DNA of 64,000 bases from Nocardiopsis terrae (GTDB lineage Bacteria > Actinomycetota > Actinomycetes > Streptosporangiales > Streptosporangiaceae). This document shows, piece by piece, positions 52,601 to 60,050 of the stretch. Both the position numbers and the translations under genes were made by a program. The notes under the pieces are model-generated. The model saw only the letters and a program-made list of their open reading frames with translations, did no database searches and was not told the origin of the DNA. Location of the stretch: the NCBI RefSeq assembly GCF_014651695.1, contig NZ_BMXJ01000001.1, positions 102,845 through 166,844 of the forward strand, given 5' to 3'. The first letter of the stretch is position 1. The number at the start of each line of letters is the position of its first letter.

Positions 52601-54317
52601 GCCGGACCGCGAGGTCGGTGCGGTCGGCCGCTGCGTCGGCGGCACCGGTGAGCTGGTCGTGCAGGAGGCCGAGGTGTTCGCGCAGGTCGGTGAGGTCGAT
52701 GCCGTCGACCGGGGCGCGTTCCACGGCCTGTTCCAGCCCCTGGAGGTCGACCCGGGTGGTGTTCTCCCGGGGCGCGTGGACCGCGGTGGTCGCGTCGGGG
52801 ACCTGGCCGAGGGCCCTGGGGTCGAGTCCCGCCGCGGTGGCCGCGCGGGAGGCTTCGACGTGGGTCTGGCGGAGGACCTCCAGCGCGCGCTCGATGGCTG
52901 CGGTGTCCTCGCCCAGGCGGTCCACGGCGTGGGTCTCGGTGGTCACGGCGTGTTCGGCCGCGGCCCAGGCCGCCTCCGCCGCACGGATGTAGGCGCCGAC
53001 GGCGGCGTCGTAGGCGCGGCGTTCGTTGGTGGTGGCCGTGGCCGCGTCGTTCTGTGCGGTGGCCAGGGTGCCGTCGTCGGCGTTGGCGGTGTCCCGGGTG
53101 CGGCGGGCCTGGTCGCGCTCCTCGGCGACCTGGCTCTCCGCGGTGATGAGCTCGTCCAGCTCGGCGCGCAGGCGGTCGGTCTCCTCCGTGCGGCGGGTGC
53201 ACGAGTCGAGCTGTTCCCGGACCTCGGCGGCGCGGGTGCGCAGGGTGTGCAGGAGGTAACCGTGGTAGTCGGCGAGGAAGGCGGTGACGCCGGCCCCGGC
53301 CTCGGTGAGCTCGTCCTTGTCGGTGCGGGCCTGTTCGAGGTCGGCGATGTTGCGGGCGACCTCGTCCAGGATGGACTCGTCCATCGGGGGGAGCGCCTCG
53401 GAGAGGACGCTGACCAGCTCACCGGCCTCCAGCCGGTCACCGATGGTGGGTCGGCGCAGGCGGTAGAGCAGGTGGATGAGGTTGCGGTAGCGGACGGAGT
53501 CCTCGATGCCGAACAGGCTCCGCATCACCCGGGCCCGGTAGGGGACGGCGCTGGTGAAGCAGTTGTCGGCGCCGATCTCCGAACGCAGCCGGTCCACGGG
53601 TTTGGGGCGGCCGTCGGTGACCAGTTCCAGGTCGTGTCCGACGCGGCGGTCGGTCACGAAGTACACGCAGCGGGGGTCGGCGTCGCCGACCGCCATGACG
53701 GCGGCGCCCAGGGTGAGGTGCCGGGGCGGGGCGTCGGCCCCGTCCTGTGCGGAGTCCGCGGGGGAGGCGGCGTCCGCGGCCTCGGGGCCGGTGGCCGGGG
53801 CGGATGCGGTGAGCAGTGCCGACGCGGAGCCGGGCCCGGTGGGGAAGCGGGCGGCGGAGTCCAGGCCGCGGTCGCCGCGGGCGGTGGTGAACTCCACCCA
53901 CAGGTAGCCCAGGCGGGTGGCGGGCCCGGACTCGTCCCCGGTGTCCTGGCCCGCGGGGGACTCGGGCCCCTGGACGGGTCCGCCCAGCAGGTCGGGGCCG
54001 GTGTCCTCCTCGTCGGGCCCGCGGGAGGCCCGGGGGTCGTCGGCCATGAGCCAGCGCAGGCTGGTGCGGTTGGTCCCGGTGGTGTCCAGCCGCCGGACGT
54101 CCCCGTCCAGCAGGAAGGGGAGCAGCATCTCCAGCGCCTTGGACTTGCCCGCGCCGTTGCGGCCGCGCAGCAGAAGCCGCCCCTCGGCGAAGTCCAGGAC
54201 GTGGTCGTCGTACTGCCAGACGTTCCGGATTCCCGCGCGTTCGAGGCGGTAACGGGGGGTGTCGGCAGGATCAGCCGGAGCCGTCCCGGGGGCCTCGATC
54301 GTCTCCTGTGTCACCAC
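49698..54317 (-). CDS. jetC: Wadjet type II SMC-like ATPase JetC (TIGR02680 family)
   Basis: This is a very large 1539-residue protein. It starts (GTG) MVTQETIEAP and carries YRLERAGIRNVWQYDD, then Walker A GRNGAGKS at residues 52-59 and LEMLLPFLLDGDVRRLD. Long helical coiled-coil segments follow (about 340-1380). The C-terminus has the ABC signature LSQGEQRVVAYLVLFA and Walker B LILLDDAFAKVD. These features fit TIGR02680. In Wadjet, JetC dimers extrude DNA to detect small circles. The gene overlaps jetB by 47 nt. No internal frameshift is evident. Confidence 0.85.
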   Translation of the reverse strand: MVTQETIEAPGTAPADPADTPRYRLERAGIRNVWQYDDHVLDFAEGRLLLRGRNGAGKSKALEMLLPFLLDGDVRRLDTTGTNRTSLRWLMADDPRASRGPDEEDTGPDLLGGPVQGPESPAGQDTGDESGPATRLGYLWVEFTTARGDRGLDSAARFPTGPGSASALLTASAPATGPEAADAASPADSAQDGADAPPRHLTLGAAVMAVGDADPRCVYFVTDRRVGHDLELVTDGRPKPVDRLRSEIGADNCFTSAVPYRARVMRSLFGIEDSVRYRNLIHLLYRLRRPTIGDRLEAGELVSVLSEALPPMDESILDEVARNIADLEQARTDKDELTEAGAGVTAFLADYHGYLLHTLRTRAAEVREQLDSCTRRTEETDRLRAELDELITAESQVAEERDQARRTRDTANADDGTLATAQNDAATATTNERRAYDAAVGAYIRAAEAAWAAAEHAVTTETHAVDRLGEDTAAIERALEVLRQTHVEASRAATAAGLDPRALGQVPDATTAVHAPRENTTRVDLQGLEQAVERAPVDGIDLTDLREHLGLLHDQLTGAADAAADRTDLAVRLTGLTTAEAAADRRLVALTSEAESAEAVLERAHTREQEAIDDLRAESTAYADGVRSWAAGLRDSNHAHALGETIHELEGSVELPITDSLRVLDPGVPATVARLAHTAVDPLLEELRARRDVAVNEEGQLSDELADLAARRARNADSAPERPAWATYPRPEEDGVPFHLAVDFADGLSLREQAGLEAALEASGLLAGWVRADGSLHDPGSRDLIVTPARTAKGRTLLDVLVPVPAPDRSVHHDNLRALLASVALHSEDSQTPAGTDDTEAKHRRDSSVATVSSMSLSGGWRLGVASGAHHKNEPEFIGEAARKRARDRQAANTDRRMAIAEALLAEAGERRWAVEHSYAELLDVSRSLPDSAPLVRAWAALDVARDDVAAARRAHETAQEAAGAARTELLDIRSRLAEAAGDEGLPTTRAGLDSALRALDHLRVLIASGLRDLEVLAWVLADHERHVAAWSRTRAARVLAEDARAAAIDDMITVRRQFELGDRARGVAAEQIDAAREQVRARAQEAAERLPGLEREAQRARDERVSAEARLDAATAERAEQVRRALAAGRTLVSSVTTVGDPGSKAVTGAEDTVPDAVLLRAAGLQDCAAQDAPLARYLEAVNGRTEAEASGPDERLTLLASFAGQLEEGLAAQGDVDEVDDSAILGSREELHRLLASVGLSQTRTELTEPRGVKRLTVHDEDGAHDVTAYAERVAGAVVRAEETVALAEEEAFERHLLGELAGHLSRQIDEARALIATMNDVLKDVTTSAGLGVRLDWSLAPDAGADIEAVVPLLATPAEERTRVQTTRLRDALRRCIEAIRRLDPTATGGAQLRAALDYRSWFTFTVYVTDSAGDERRLGHRTALSQGEQRVVAYLVLFAAAAAQFDALAVRAPWAPRLILLDDAFAKVDEPTHGRLLGLLVELDLDFVLTSERVWGCFASVPSLNIYECLRDPNVPGIATLHFTWDGSRRRLVGV

Positions 54318-55647
54318 TGGTCGCGCTCACCTTCTCGTTCGCCACCGCTTGCAGCACGGACGCCACCCGGTCGAGGTCGCCGCGGGGGTCGGCCTGGGCG
54401 TCGGGCCCACCGTGACCGGAACCACGCGGTTGCGCGGGGTGTGTCCGGCTGTCTTCGTCATTGTCCTGGATCCGGGGGACGCGATCGTCCACATCGGCGC
54501 CGAAGCGGGCCGCCGCCGCGCTGAGGAGCCGCTCCCCCGGTCTGCCCGTGAGCAGACCGAGGCCGCTGAGGAGCTCCAGGACGAGAGCGGACAGCCGGTC
54601 CGGGCCGGGGAGTTCGGGTCCGGCGGTACGCGCCCACTCGGAGCGGGCCGGGGCGTCAGCACCGCCGAAGGCCTCCAGCGCAGCGTGCAGTTCCTGTTCG
54701 GGGACGGGGACGGAGGTGGTGGGGCGGCCGGGGTGCAGGCGTCCGGAGAGATGGCGGACCAGGGCGAGGGCCGTGTGCCCGACGGGGTCGTCCGAGGGGA
54801 AGCACGGGGTCGCCGCGGCCTCGTCCGGCATGACGAGCGCCACACCCTCGGCTCGGATCTCGGTGTCGCAGCCGAGGAGGTTGCCGAGCGCGGCGGCTGC
54901 TCGCCACTGGTGGGCGGCCAGGCGGTCGCGCTGGCGGTCCGGGAGCCGCTCCCGGTGGACGACGGCGGTCTCGGCCAGGAGGCGGCGCAGGGCGACCTCG
55001 CCCGCCTGGTCGCTCTCCGGGTCCGGGTCGACCGTGTCGGCGAGGAAGGACTCGGGGTCGTCGCCGGCCCTGGGCAGATGTGCGGCCACCGAACGCAGGA
55101 CGTCGGTGTCCGGGAGGAGCCCGGCGTCGACGGCGGCGTCGGCCTGGTGCTCGCGGACCGTGCCCGAGGTCTCGGTGAGCGCCCCGAGGCCGATCAGGTG
55201 CTGCAGTGCGGCGCAGAAGGCCCGGCGTTCGCCGAGGCCGCGTGCGGGGTCGGCGTCGATCCCGGCCTCCCGGGCGGCGGCGCGGACCTGCGCGGCGAGG
55301 GAGCGGACCGTGGTGGGCCCGGTCCGCTCGACCAGGACCGCGAGGGCCAGGGCGAGGTAGGTGTGGGTCCGGGGGGTGAAGCGGGAGCCGGTGGGGCGGG
55401 TGAGGGGCCGGACCACCTCGCTGACCAGGCCGCGCTTGACCAGCCGGGCGTGGTCGTCGGCCACGGTGAGGCGGTAGCCGAGGACCCGTTGGAAGCGTTG
55501 GACGAGCCATTCCGCGTGCGAGCGCACGAGGGAGAACTCGGCGGGGTGGGTGCGCCGGGTGAGCAGGGGGCGGGCCATGAGGGTGCGTGCGGCGGCCTGA
55601 CGCTCACCGATGAGGGCGGCGTCCTCCGTGTGGGTGTTCGTCTCCAT
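54271..55647 (-). CDS. jetB: Wadjet type II JetB (TIGR02678 family)
   Basis: This 458-residue protein ([20 protein letters not shown]...) has the winged-helix style core LTRRTHPAEFSLVRSHAEWL, FQRVLGYRLTVADDHARLVK and RFTPRTHTYLALALAVLVER that identifies TIGR02678. JetB is the KITE-type partner of JetC. Its ATG overlaps the jetA stop as TGATG. The last 50 residues are Asp/Gly-rich and run over the jetC start. A longer upstream extension lies within jetA and is not real. Confidence 0.82.
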   Translation of the reverse strand: METNTHTEDAALIGERQAAARTLMARPLLTRRTHPAEFSLVRSHAEWLVQRFQRVLGYRLTVADDHARLVKRGLVSEVVRPLTRPTGSRFTPRTHTYLALALAVLVERTGPTTVRSLAAQVRAAAREAGIDADPARGLGERRAFCAALQHLIGLGALTETSGTVREHQADAAVDAGLLPDTDVLRSVAAHLPRAGDDPESFLADTVDPDPESDQAGEVALRRLLAETAVVHRERLPDRQRDRLAAHQWRAAAALGNLLGCDTEIRAEGVALVMPDEAAATPCFPSDDPVGHTALALVRHLSGRLHPGRPTTSVPVPEQELHAALEAFGGADAPARSEWARTAGPELPGPDRLSALVLELLSGLGLLTGRPGERLLSAAAARFGADVDDRVPRIQDNDEDSRTHPAQPRGSGHGGPDAQADPRGDLDRVASVLQAVANEKVSATSGDTGDDRGPRDGSG

Positions 55648-56765
55648 CACCCCCACCTCCGCGTCCAGGGCGTTTGCGTCGTGATCTCGATGGGACCGGT
55701 GGTCTCCGTGTCGGGGTCCTGGTTCCGGTCCTGGTCGGGTTCGGGTTCGGGTTCCGGGTACGCGTCCGGTTCGGGTTCCGGTGCTGTCTCCGCTTCCCTG
55801 AACGCGTCCGGAATCCGGATCGGGGCCGTGTCCGGTTCCGGAGAGGCATCCGCACCCGGCTCCTGGGCCGGTTCCGGCTCCGGCTCTGGGTCCGGTTCCG
55901 GGGCGGTTTCCGGTTCCGGGAACGGGTCCGGGGTCGCCTCCCGCTGCGGAGCCGCCTCCTGCTCCGGGGTTGCGCCCGGTTCCGGTTCCGCGAACGTTTC
56001 CGGTCCGGGGAGGGTACCGGTGGGAGCCGGTCCACCGACAGGGTCGTTCCCGGCGCTGACCGGCGCGACGGCGGACGGGGCCTCCTCGTGCCGGGTCGGG
56101 TTCCCGGACGGGGGCTCGGTGTCCAGCGTGTGCTGCTCGTAGGAGGTGACCCGCAGCCGCAGCCCCTCCAGGGTCAGGTCGCCGCCCTCGCCGCGGACCG
56201 TGACCTCGGCCCCGGGAGCGGCGTACACGTGCAGGCGCAGTCCGAACTCCAGGTCGCCCGCGGAGGTCGGCCGGCGGGAGGCGTCGCCGGAGCCGAGGGC
56301 CGCGGTGAGCAGTTCCATGAGGACCTCCATCCCGGCGCCGGACAGGTCCAGGCGGGCGTGGTCCCCGGTGGGTCGGGTGAGAAGGGAGCGGATCTGCTCG
56401 GCCCCGGCGCGACGCCAGTGGGCGGAGGACTCGGCGGCGTCCCGCAGCCGGGCCTGCTGGGCGCGGTGGTCGCGTACGGGTTCGGGCAGCCGGGTGCCGG
56501 GGTGTTCGGTGACGGTGCTTCGGTCGGGCTCGGCCTGCCACCAGCTGGTGGTCGCCGCGACGGTGTCGTCGACGCGCCCCTCGATGTGGCGGGCTGGGTG
56601 GAGGGCGAAGGCAGCCGCGGCCAGTTCGTCGGCCCGGTCGGGTTCGGCCTCCTCGAACCAGGTGGCCAGGCGCAGCAGGGCAGCGCGGCCGTGCCGTGGC
56701 ACCGGCCGGTCACCGGTGCCCTGTCCGTCGTCCGCGCGGTCGTCCGTCCGCTGGTTGAGTCCCAC
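55647..56765 (-). CDS. jetA: Wadjet type II JetA, N-terminally truncated, with Pro/Glu tail
   Basis: This 372-residue protein matches only the C-terminal half of the TIGR02677 family: [34 protein letters not shown] (about 72-79), [11 protein letters not shown] and [12 protein letters not shown] (ending near 215). The N-terminal 250-300 residues, which in JetA kleisins contact JetC, are missing; an in-frame TGA lies two codons before the GTG at 56765 and no other frame upstream continues the homology. Residues 216-372 are a Pro/Glu/Asp tail. It is translationally coupled to jetB. Confidence 0.7.
   Translation of the reverse strand: MGLNQRTDDRADDGQGTGDRPVPRHGRAALLRLATWFEEAEPDRADELAAAAFALHPARHIEGRVDDTVAATTSWWQAEPDRSTVTEHPGTRLPEPVRDHRAQQARLRDAAESSAHWRRAGAEQIRSLLTRPTGDHARLDLSGAGMEVLMELLTAALGSGDASRRPTSAGDLEFGLRLHVYAAPGAEVTVRGEGGDLTLEGLRLRVTSYEQHTLDTEPPSGNPTRHEEAPSAVAPVSAGNDPVGGPAPTGTLPGPETFAEPEPGATPEQEAAPQREATPDPFPEPETAPEPDPEPEPEPAQEPGADASPEPDTAPIRIPDAFREAETAPEPEPDAYPEPEPEPDQDRNQDPDTETTGPIEITTQTPWTRRWG
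55720..56000 (-). repeat. Low-complexity tandem GGTTCCGG-type repeats in jetA
   Basis: Short degenerate repeats of the type CCGGTTCCGG / GGTTCGGGTT run through this segment. They encode [12 protein letters not shown] sequence in the jetA tail. Slippage in such repeats could vary the tail length. Confidence 0.6.
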
Positions 56766-56982
56766 AACTCAGCAGACTAGAGACCTCCGGAGCCCGCCAC
56801 GCCCGATTCGGCTCTCTCCGACCCCGGTAAACCGACCCGGACAGCCACTCTGAACAGGACTTTTGTTCCTTTTCTGAACTTTGCAAGGATTCGGCGGGGA
56901 GCGGCGGGAGTCGAAACTCACGTCCGGTCCCGCACACCTCCGGCCCGTGACGGCCAGGCCGCGCTCCGGTGTCGTACCCGTG

Positions 56983-57528
56983 TCACCGGGGCCGGGCGGG
57001 GACGTTGAGGCGTCCGCCGTCGGCCTGCTCCAGCGCGTCCCGCTGCTCCTCGGGCATGTCCTCGTCGTACTCGGTGACGGTGTACGCGGAGAAGTACCGG
57101 GTGCCGTCCGCCTCCACCGGCTCCCCGAGCTCGATCTCGACGTCGTAGGGGTCGTCCTGGCACCCCTGGTCCATGCACCAGGTGCCCAGGACCTCTCCCC
57201 CGCCCCGGGCGCCGGCCCCGCTCCACTCGTCCCACTCCATGTCGGAGAAGGTCGTGAACTCGGAGGCGACGTACTCCGTAGGCCGCTGGTCGTCGAAGCC
57301 CTCCTCGTCGCCGTACAGGTTGAGGACGTACACCTCCTCCCCGTCCGCGGTACCGCCGTCGGCGGCGGTGTCACCCGAACCACTGTCGGTGGCCGTCCCC
57401 TCGGGGGAACCGTCCGCCTCCGGGGAGTCGCCGCCGGCCGTGGTGCCGTCTTCCTCGGGCTCCTCGGCCTGTCCGCAGGCCGACACCGCCAGTGCCAGCA
57501 CCGCCCCGGCCAAGAGTGTGCGTTTCAT
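56983..57528 (-). CDS. Lipoprotein of unknown function
   Basis: The 181-residue protein has signal peptide MKRTLLAGAVLALAVSAC, lipobox Cys 18, then an acidic Gly/Ser/Asp linker. The folded part has two Cys (GTWCMDQGC) and SAYTVTEYDEDMP. ATG at 57528 follows GAGGAG. No known family was recognised. It lies between jetA and the secreted-protein array on the same strand. Confidence 0.65.
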   Translation of the reverse strand: MKRTLLAGAVLALAVSACGQAEEPEEDGTTAGGDSPEADGSPEGTATDSGSGDTAADGGTADGEEVYVLNLYGDEEGFDDQRPTEYVASEFTTFSDMEWDEWSGAGARGGGEVLGTWCMDQGCQDDPYDVEIELGEPVEADGTRYFSAYTVTEYDEDMPEEQRDALEQADGGRLNVPARPR

Positions 57529-57570
57529 CTCGACTCCTCGATTGCGACCAGAACGGTCGCGGACAGCGGC

Positions 57571-57600
57571 GAGGCCCCCCGGCAGCTGCCGGGGGGCCTC
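57571..57600 (-). terminator. Perfect 30-nt palindrome after the secreted-protein array
   Basis: GAGGCCCCCCGGCAG is followed by its exact complement, giving a 30-nt palindrome, 57 nt downstream of the last array gene and 43 nt upstream of the lipoprotein ATG. It probably terminates the array transcript. Confidence 0.75.
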
Positions 57601-57656
57601 GGTCCCGCTCTTTTCCGTCACTGGGGCCTCAGGGCCCCGTCACCACACCGGGGTGG

Positions 57657-57932
57657 TCAGTAGCCGTGACCGTGGTCTGCACGGTCGTGGCTGACGTTGG
57701 TACCCGCCGGGCCGTTGACGCAGTCGCCCGTGGTCTGCGGCGACAGGATCGGCACGTTGGCGCCGACCAGACCCACGGCCAGCTCGGTGTTGCACAGCTG
57801 AACCGGAACCAGCTGAAGGTTCTGGTTGAACTGCTGGTCGCCACCGTGCGACGCGGAGGCCGGAGCGGCCGCGAGCATCGCGCCGAGCGCGACACCGGCG
57901 ATCGCCGTGGCGGCGGTGAACTTGCGCAGCAT
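57657..57932 (-). CDS. Small secreted SHGGDQ-family protein, copy 4 of the array
   Basis: The 91-residue protein has a signal peptide (MLRKFTAATAIAGVALGAML..APASA) and a mature part beginning SHGGDQQFNQNLQLVPVQLC, with the second Cys in TTGDCVNGP. It is longer than its three paralogues by a tail SHDRADHGHGY. The family has a chaplin-like length, signal and Cys pair but no clear chaplin domain, so the name is only descriptive. It lies 11 bp after copy 3. Confidence 0.75.
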   Translation of the reverse strand: MLRKFTAATAIAGVALGAMLAAAPASASHGGDQQFNQNLQLVPVQLCNTELAVGLVGANVPILSPQTTGDCVNGPAGTNVSHDRADHGHGY

Positions 57933-57943
57933 CTTCGGACCCC

Positions 57944-58189
57944 CTAGTCGATGTTGGTGCTGACCGGGCCGTTGACGCAGTCGCCCGTGGTCTGCGGCGA
58001 CAGGATCGGCACGTTCACACCGGCGAGCAGTCCGACGGCCAGCTCGGTGTTGCACAGCTGAACCGGAACCAGCTGAAGGTTCTGGTTGTACTGCTGGTCG
58101 CCGCCGTGCGAGGCGGACGCGGGCGCCGCGGCGAGGATGGCGCCCAGGGCGACACCGGCGATGGCGGTGGCAGCGGTGAACTTACGCAT
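57944..58189 (-). CDS. Small secreted SHGGDQ-family protein, copy 3 of the array
   Basis: This 81-residue protein starts MRKFTAATAIAGVALGAILA, is cleaved near ASA|SHGGDQ, and has LVPVQLCNTELAVGLLAG and LSPQTTGDCVNGPVSTNID. It is nearly identical to copy 4 over the shared part, which suggests a recent duplication. The two Cys probably form a disulfide. It begins 12 bp after copy 2. Confidence 0.78.
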   Translation of the reverse strand: MRKFTAATAIAGVALGAILAAAPASASHGGDQQYNQNLQLVPVQLCNTELAVGLLAGVNVPILSPQTTGDCVNGPVSTNID

Positions 58190-58201
58190 TGTGGGGTTCT
58201 C

Positions 58202-58447
58202 CTAGTCGATGTTGGTGCTGATGGGGCCGTTGACGCAGTCGCCGGTGGTCTGCGGCGACAGGATCGGCACGTTCACACCGACCAGGCCCACGGCGGCACT
58301 GGTGTTGCACAGCTGGACCGGAATGGCCTGGAGGTTCTGGTTGTACTGCTGGTCGCCGCCGTGCGAGGCGGAGGCCGGCGTGGCGGCCAGAACGGCGGAG
58401 AAAGCGGCACCAGCAACGAGGCCGGCAACACCGAGCTTACGCAGCAT
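58202..58447 (-). CDS. Small secreted SHGGDQ-family protein, copy 2 of the array
   Basis: This 81-residue protein has signal peptide MLRKLGVAGLVAGAAFSAVL and the mature motif SHGGDQQYNQNLQAIPVQLC, ending DCVNGPISTNID. The ATG at 58447 is preceded by GAAGGGTAGTTCA. Conservation is strongest in the NQNLQ and SPQTTGDCVNGP blocks. Confidence 0.78.
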   Translation of the reverse strand: MLRKLGVAGLVAGAAFSAVLAATPASASHGGDQQYNQNLQAIPVQLCNTSAAVGLVGVNVPILSPQTTGDCVNGPISTNID

Positions 58448-58503
58448 TGAACTACCCTTCGAAAAAGTTTGAGATATTGTCTCGGTCAAGCTAATTGCCG
58501 GAA

Positions 58504-58749
58504 CTAGCTGATGTTGGTGCCGACGGGGCCGTTGACGCAGTCGCCGGTGGTCTGCGGCGACAGGATCGGGACGGTGACGGCGACCAGGCCAACGCTGCCG
58601 GTCAGGTTGCAGGACTGCACCGGAACGAGCTGGAGGTTCTGGTTGAACTGCTGGTCACCACCGTGCGAGGCGTGAGCGGGAGCCCCCATGAGGAGCGCAC
58701 CCATCGCGGCACCAGCGACCAGGCCAGCAGCGGTCAGCTTCTTGATCAT
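58504..58749 (-). CDS. Small secreted SHGGDQ-family protein, copy 1 (promoter-proximal)
   Basis: This 81-residue protein has signal MIKKLTAAGLVAGAAMGALL, mature SHGGDQQFNQNLQLVPVQSC, then NLTGSVGLVAVTVPILSPQT and GDCVNGPVGTNIS. It is the most diverged copy and has GGGGGAA as ribosome-binding sequence. A promoter-like TTGACA lies about 100 bp upstream. Confidence 0.78.
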   Translation of the reverse strand: MIKKLTAAGLVAGAAMGALLMGAPAHASHGGDQQFNQNLQLVPVQSCNLTGSVGLVAVTVPILSPQTTGDCVNGPVGTNIS

Positions 58750-58829
58750 GTTTCCCCCGGAAATCAGGCGAGGCATTGACAGAAAAAGACGCAGGCGCTT
58801 TTGCACCTGTGTCGCGGTGGACTGATGCA

Positions 58830-58858
58830 ATCATCATCCGCCCCCCAGTTTTTGTCAA
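58830..58858 (-). promoter_or_regulatory. Candidate promoter of the secreted-protein array
   Basis: On the minus strand a perfect TTGACA (58853-58858) and GATGAT (58830-58835) are 17 bp apart. The -10 is only partly consensus. It would give copy 1 a leader of about 75 nt. Confidence 0.55.
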
Positions 58859-59108
58859 CGCCGAAACCCGGAGTGCAGTTTGTCCAAATTGCCGGAGGAA
58901 TTCCATTCGCCCCATAAACCAAATAGGACAATGCTGTGATTTATCGGCACACTCGGAGGATGGGACGGCGGACGATCCTCACTCAGAGTGATTTTTCTGT
59001 GTCCGGAGCGTGACACTCCCGCAATCGCCCGAATCACCTGACTCTCCGTGATGGGGGACACGCGGAGTGAAGAGGGCCGCAGGGTGGTCAGACTGCCCCC
59101 GGACACGA
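58859..59108. other. AT-rich non-coding spacer upstream of the array
   Basis: The stretch around 58860-58990 is visibly richer in A+T than the window (for example AAATTGCCGGAGGAATTCC and TAAACCAAATAGG). No gene is supported. It may hold regulator sites for the array. Confidence 0.5.
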
Positions 59109-59143
59109 CGAAGCCCCCGGTACCTCGGGTACCGGGGGCTTCG
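59109..59143 (-). terminator. Strong terminator after tRNA-Tyr
   Basis: CGAAGCCCCCGGTACC (59109-59124) pairs perfectly with its complement at 59128-59143 over a 3-nt loop: a 16-bp stem beginning 8 nt downstream of the tRNA. Confidence 0.85.
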
Positions 59144-59151
59144 CTCCCCTG

Positions 59152-59233
59152 TGGCAGGTGAAGGATTCGAACCTTCGAAGGCTAAGCCGACGGATTTACA
59201 GTCCGCTCCCATTGGCCACTCGGGCAACCTGCC
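59152..59233 (-). tRNA. tRNA-Tyr (GTA anticodon)
   Basis: The cloverleaf starts GGCAGGT-TG-CCCGAGTGGCC, has anticodon loop CTGTAAA (GTA), a long variable arm, T-arm AAGGTTCGAATCCTT and acceptor ACCTGCC with A73. The long variable arm is expected of bacterial tRNA-Tyr. No CCA is encoded. Confidence 0.95.
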
Positions 59234-59456
59234 TGGGCTGCAGCGACGCTTGGCGTCGCCGTGCATGAACGACCATAGCGGATGATCGGCCCGAACCTGA
59301 AATCGATAAACCCGGCGCGTTCCCGGCAGGCTCTCCCGGACGGGGCGGACGGTGCGCAGCTAAGCTCTGAACCCGGCCCGGACCGGGCCGAACGAGACGC
59401 GCACGGGCGCCCGTCGGCGCCCGTGACCCATGAGAAGTAGCGGGGTGTGAGAGTAC

Positions 59457-59954
59457 GTGGCCGCCGAATCCAGTTTCGACGTGGTGTCCAAGCTCGACCG
59501 TCAGGAGGTCGACAACGCCCTGAACCAGGCGGGCAAGGAGCTGGCCCAGCGGTTCGACTTCAAGGGCACCGGGACCACCATCGCCTGGCAGGGTGAGAAC
59601 GGCATCGAGATCAAGAGCGGCTCCGAGGAGCGCGCCGCCGCCGCCCTGGAGGTCTTCAAGGAGAAGCTGATCAAGCGCAAGATCTCCCTGAAGGTCCTGG
59701 ACGCCGCCGAGGAGCCCAAGCCCTCCGGCAAGGAGTACCGCCTTCCGATCAACCTCAAGGAGGGCATCTCCTCCGAGGACGCCAAGAAGATCTCCAAGCT
59801 CATCCGGGACGAGGGGCCCAAGGGCGTCAAGGCCCAGATCCAGGGCGAGGAGCTGCGCGTCAGCTCCAAGAAGAAGGACGACCTCCAGGGCGTGATGAAC
59901 CTCATCAAGGAGAAGGACTTCGACCTGGCGCTCCAGTTCGTGAACTACCGCTAG
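59457..59954 (+). CDS. yajQ: YajQ/UPF0234 nucleotide-binding protein
   Basis: The 165-residue protein starts (GTG) [20 protein letters not shown] and has [20 protein letters not shown] and the C-terminal [10 protein letters not shown], all diagnostic. YajQ proteins bind nucleotides or RNA and some sense cyclic di-GMP; the role here is not known. Divergent from tRNA-Tyr. Confidence 0.92.
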   Translation: MAAESSFDVVSKLDRQEVDNALNQAGKELAQRFDFKGTGTTIAWQGENGIEIKSGSEERAAAALEVFKEKLIKRKISLKVLDAAEEPKPSGKEYRLPINLKEGISSEDAKKISKLIRDEGPKGVKAQIQGEELRVSSKKKDDLQGVMNLIKEKDFDLALQFVNYR

Positions 59955-59973
59955 CCCCTCCCGAGGGGCCGAA

Positions 59974-60005
59974 CGGCCGCCCGCCCCTCCCGGGGCCGGC
60001 GGCCG
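59974..60005. terminator. Bidirectional hairpin between yajQ and the M48 protease gene
   Basis: CGGCCGCC and GGCGGCCG enclose GCCCC/GGGGC with a single C-C mismatch. The two flanking genes converge on it. Confidence 0.7.
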
Positions 60006-60050
60006 CAGCGCTGTCCGGGCCCGTACCCACCCGTGCGGGCCCCGCGCGGC

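Noticed and set aside
49740..54524. A 1594-codon open frame on the plus strand opposite jetC
   Set aside because: It is the antisense frame produced by GC-rich third positions of jetC. It has no ribosome-binding logic, and its Gly/Val/Asp-rich composition matches other antisense shadows.
55648..56541. Upstream extension of the jetB frame
   Set aside because: This part lies inside jetA, has an Arg/Pro-rich shadow composition, and jetB has its own ATG at 55647 overlapping the jetA stop.
57657..58749. CRISPR array or tandem DNA repeat
   Set aside because: The repeating pattern is explained by four paralogous genes of 246-276 bp, not by short repeats with spacers.
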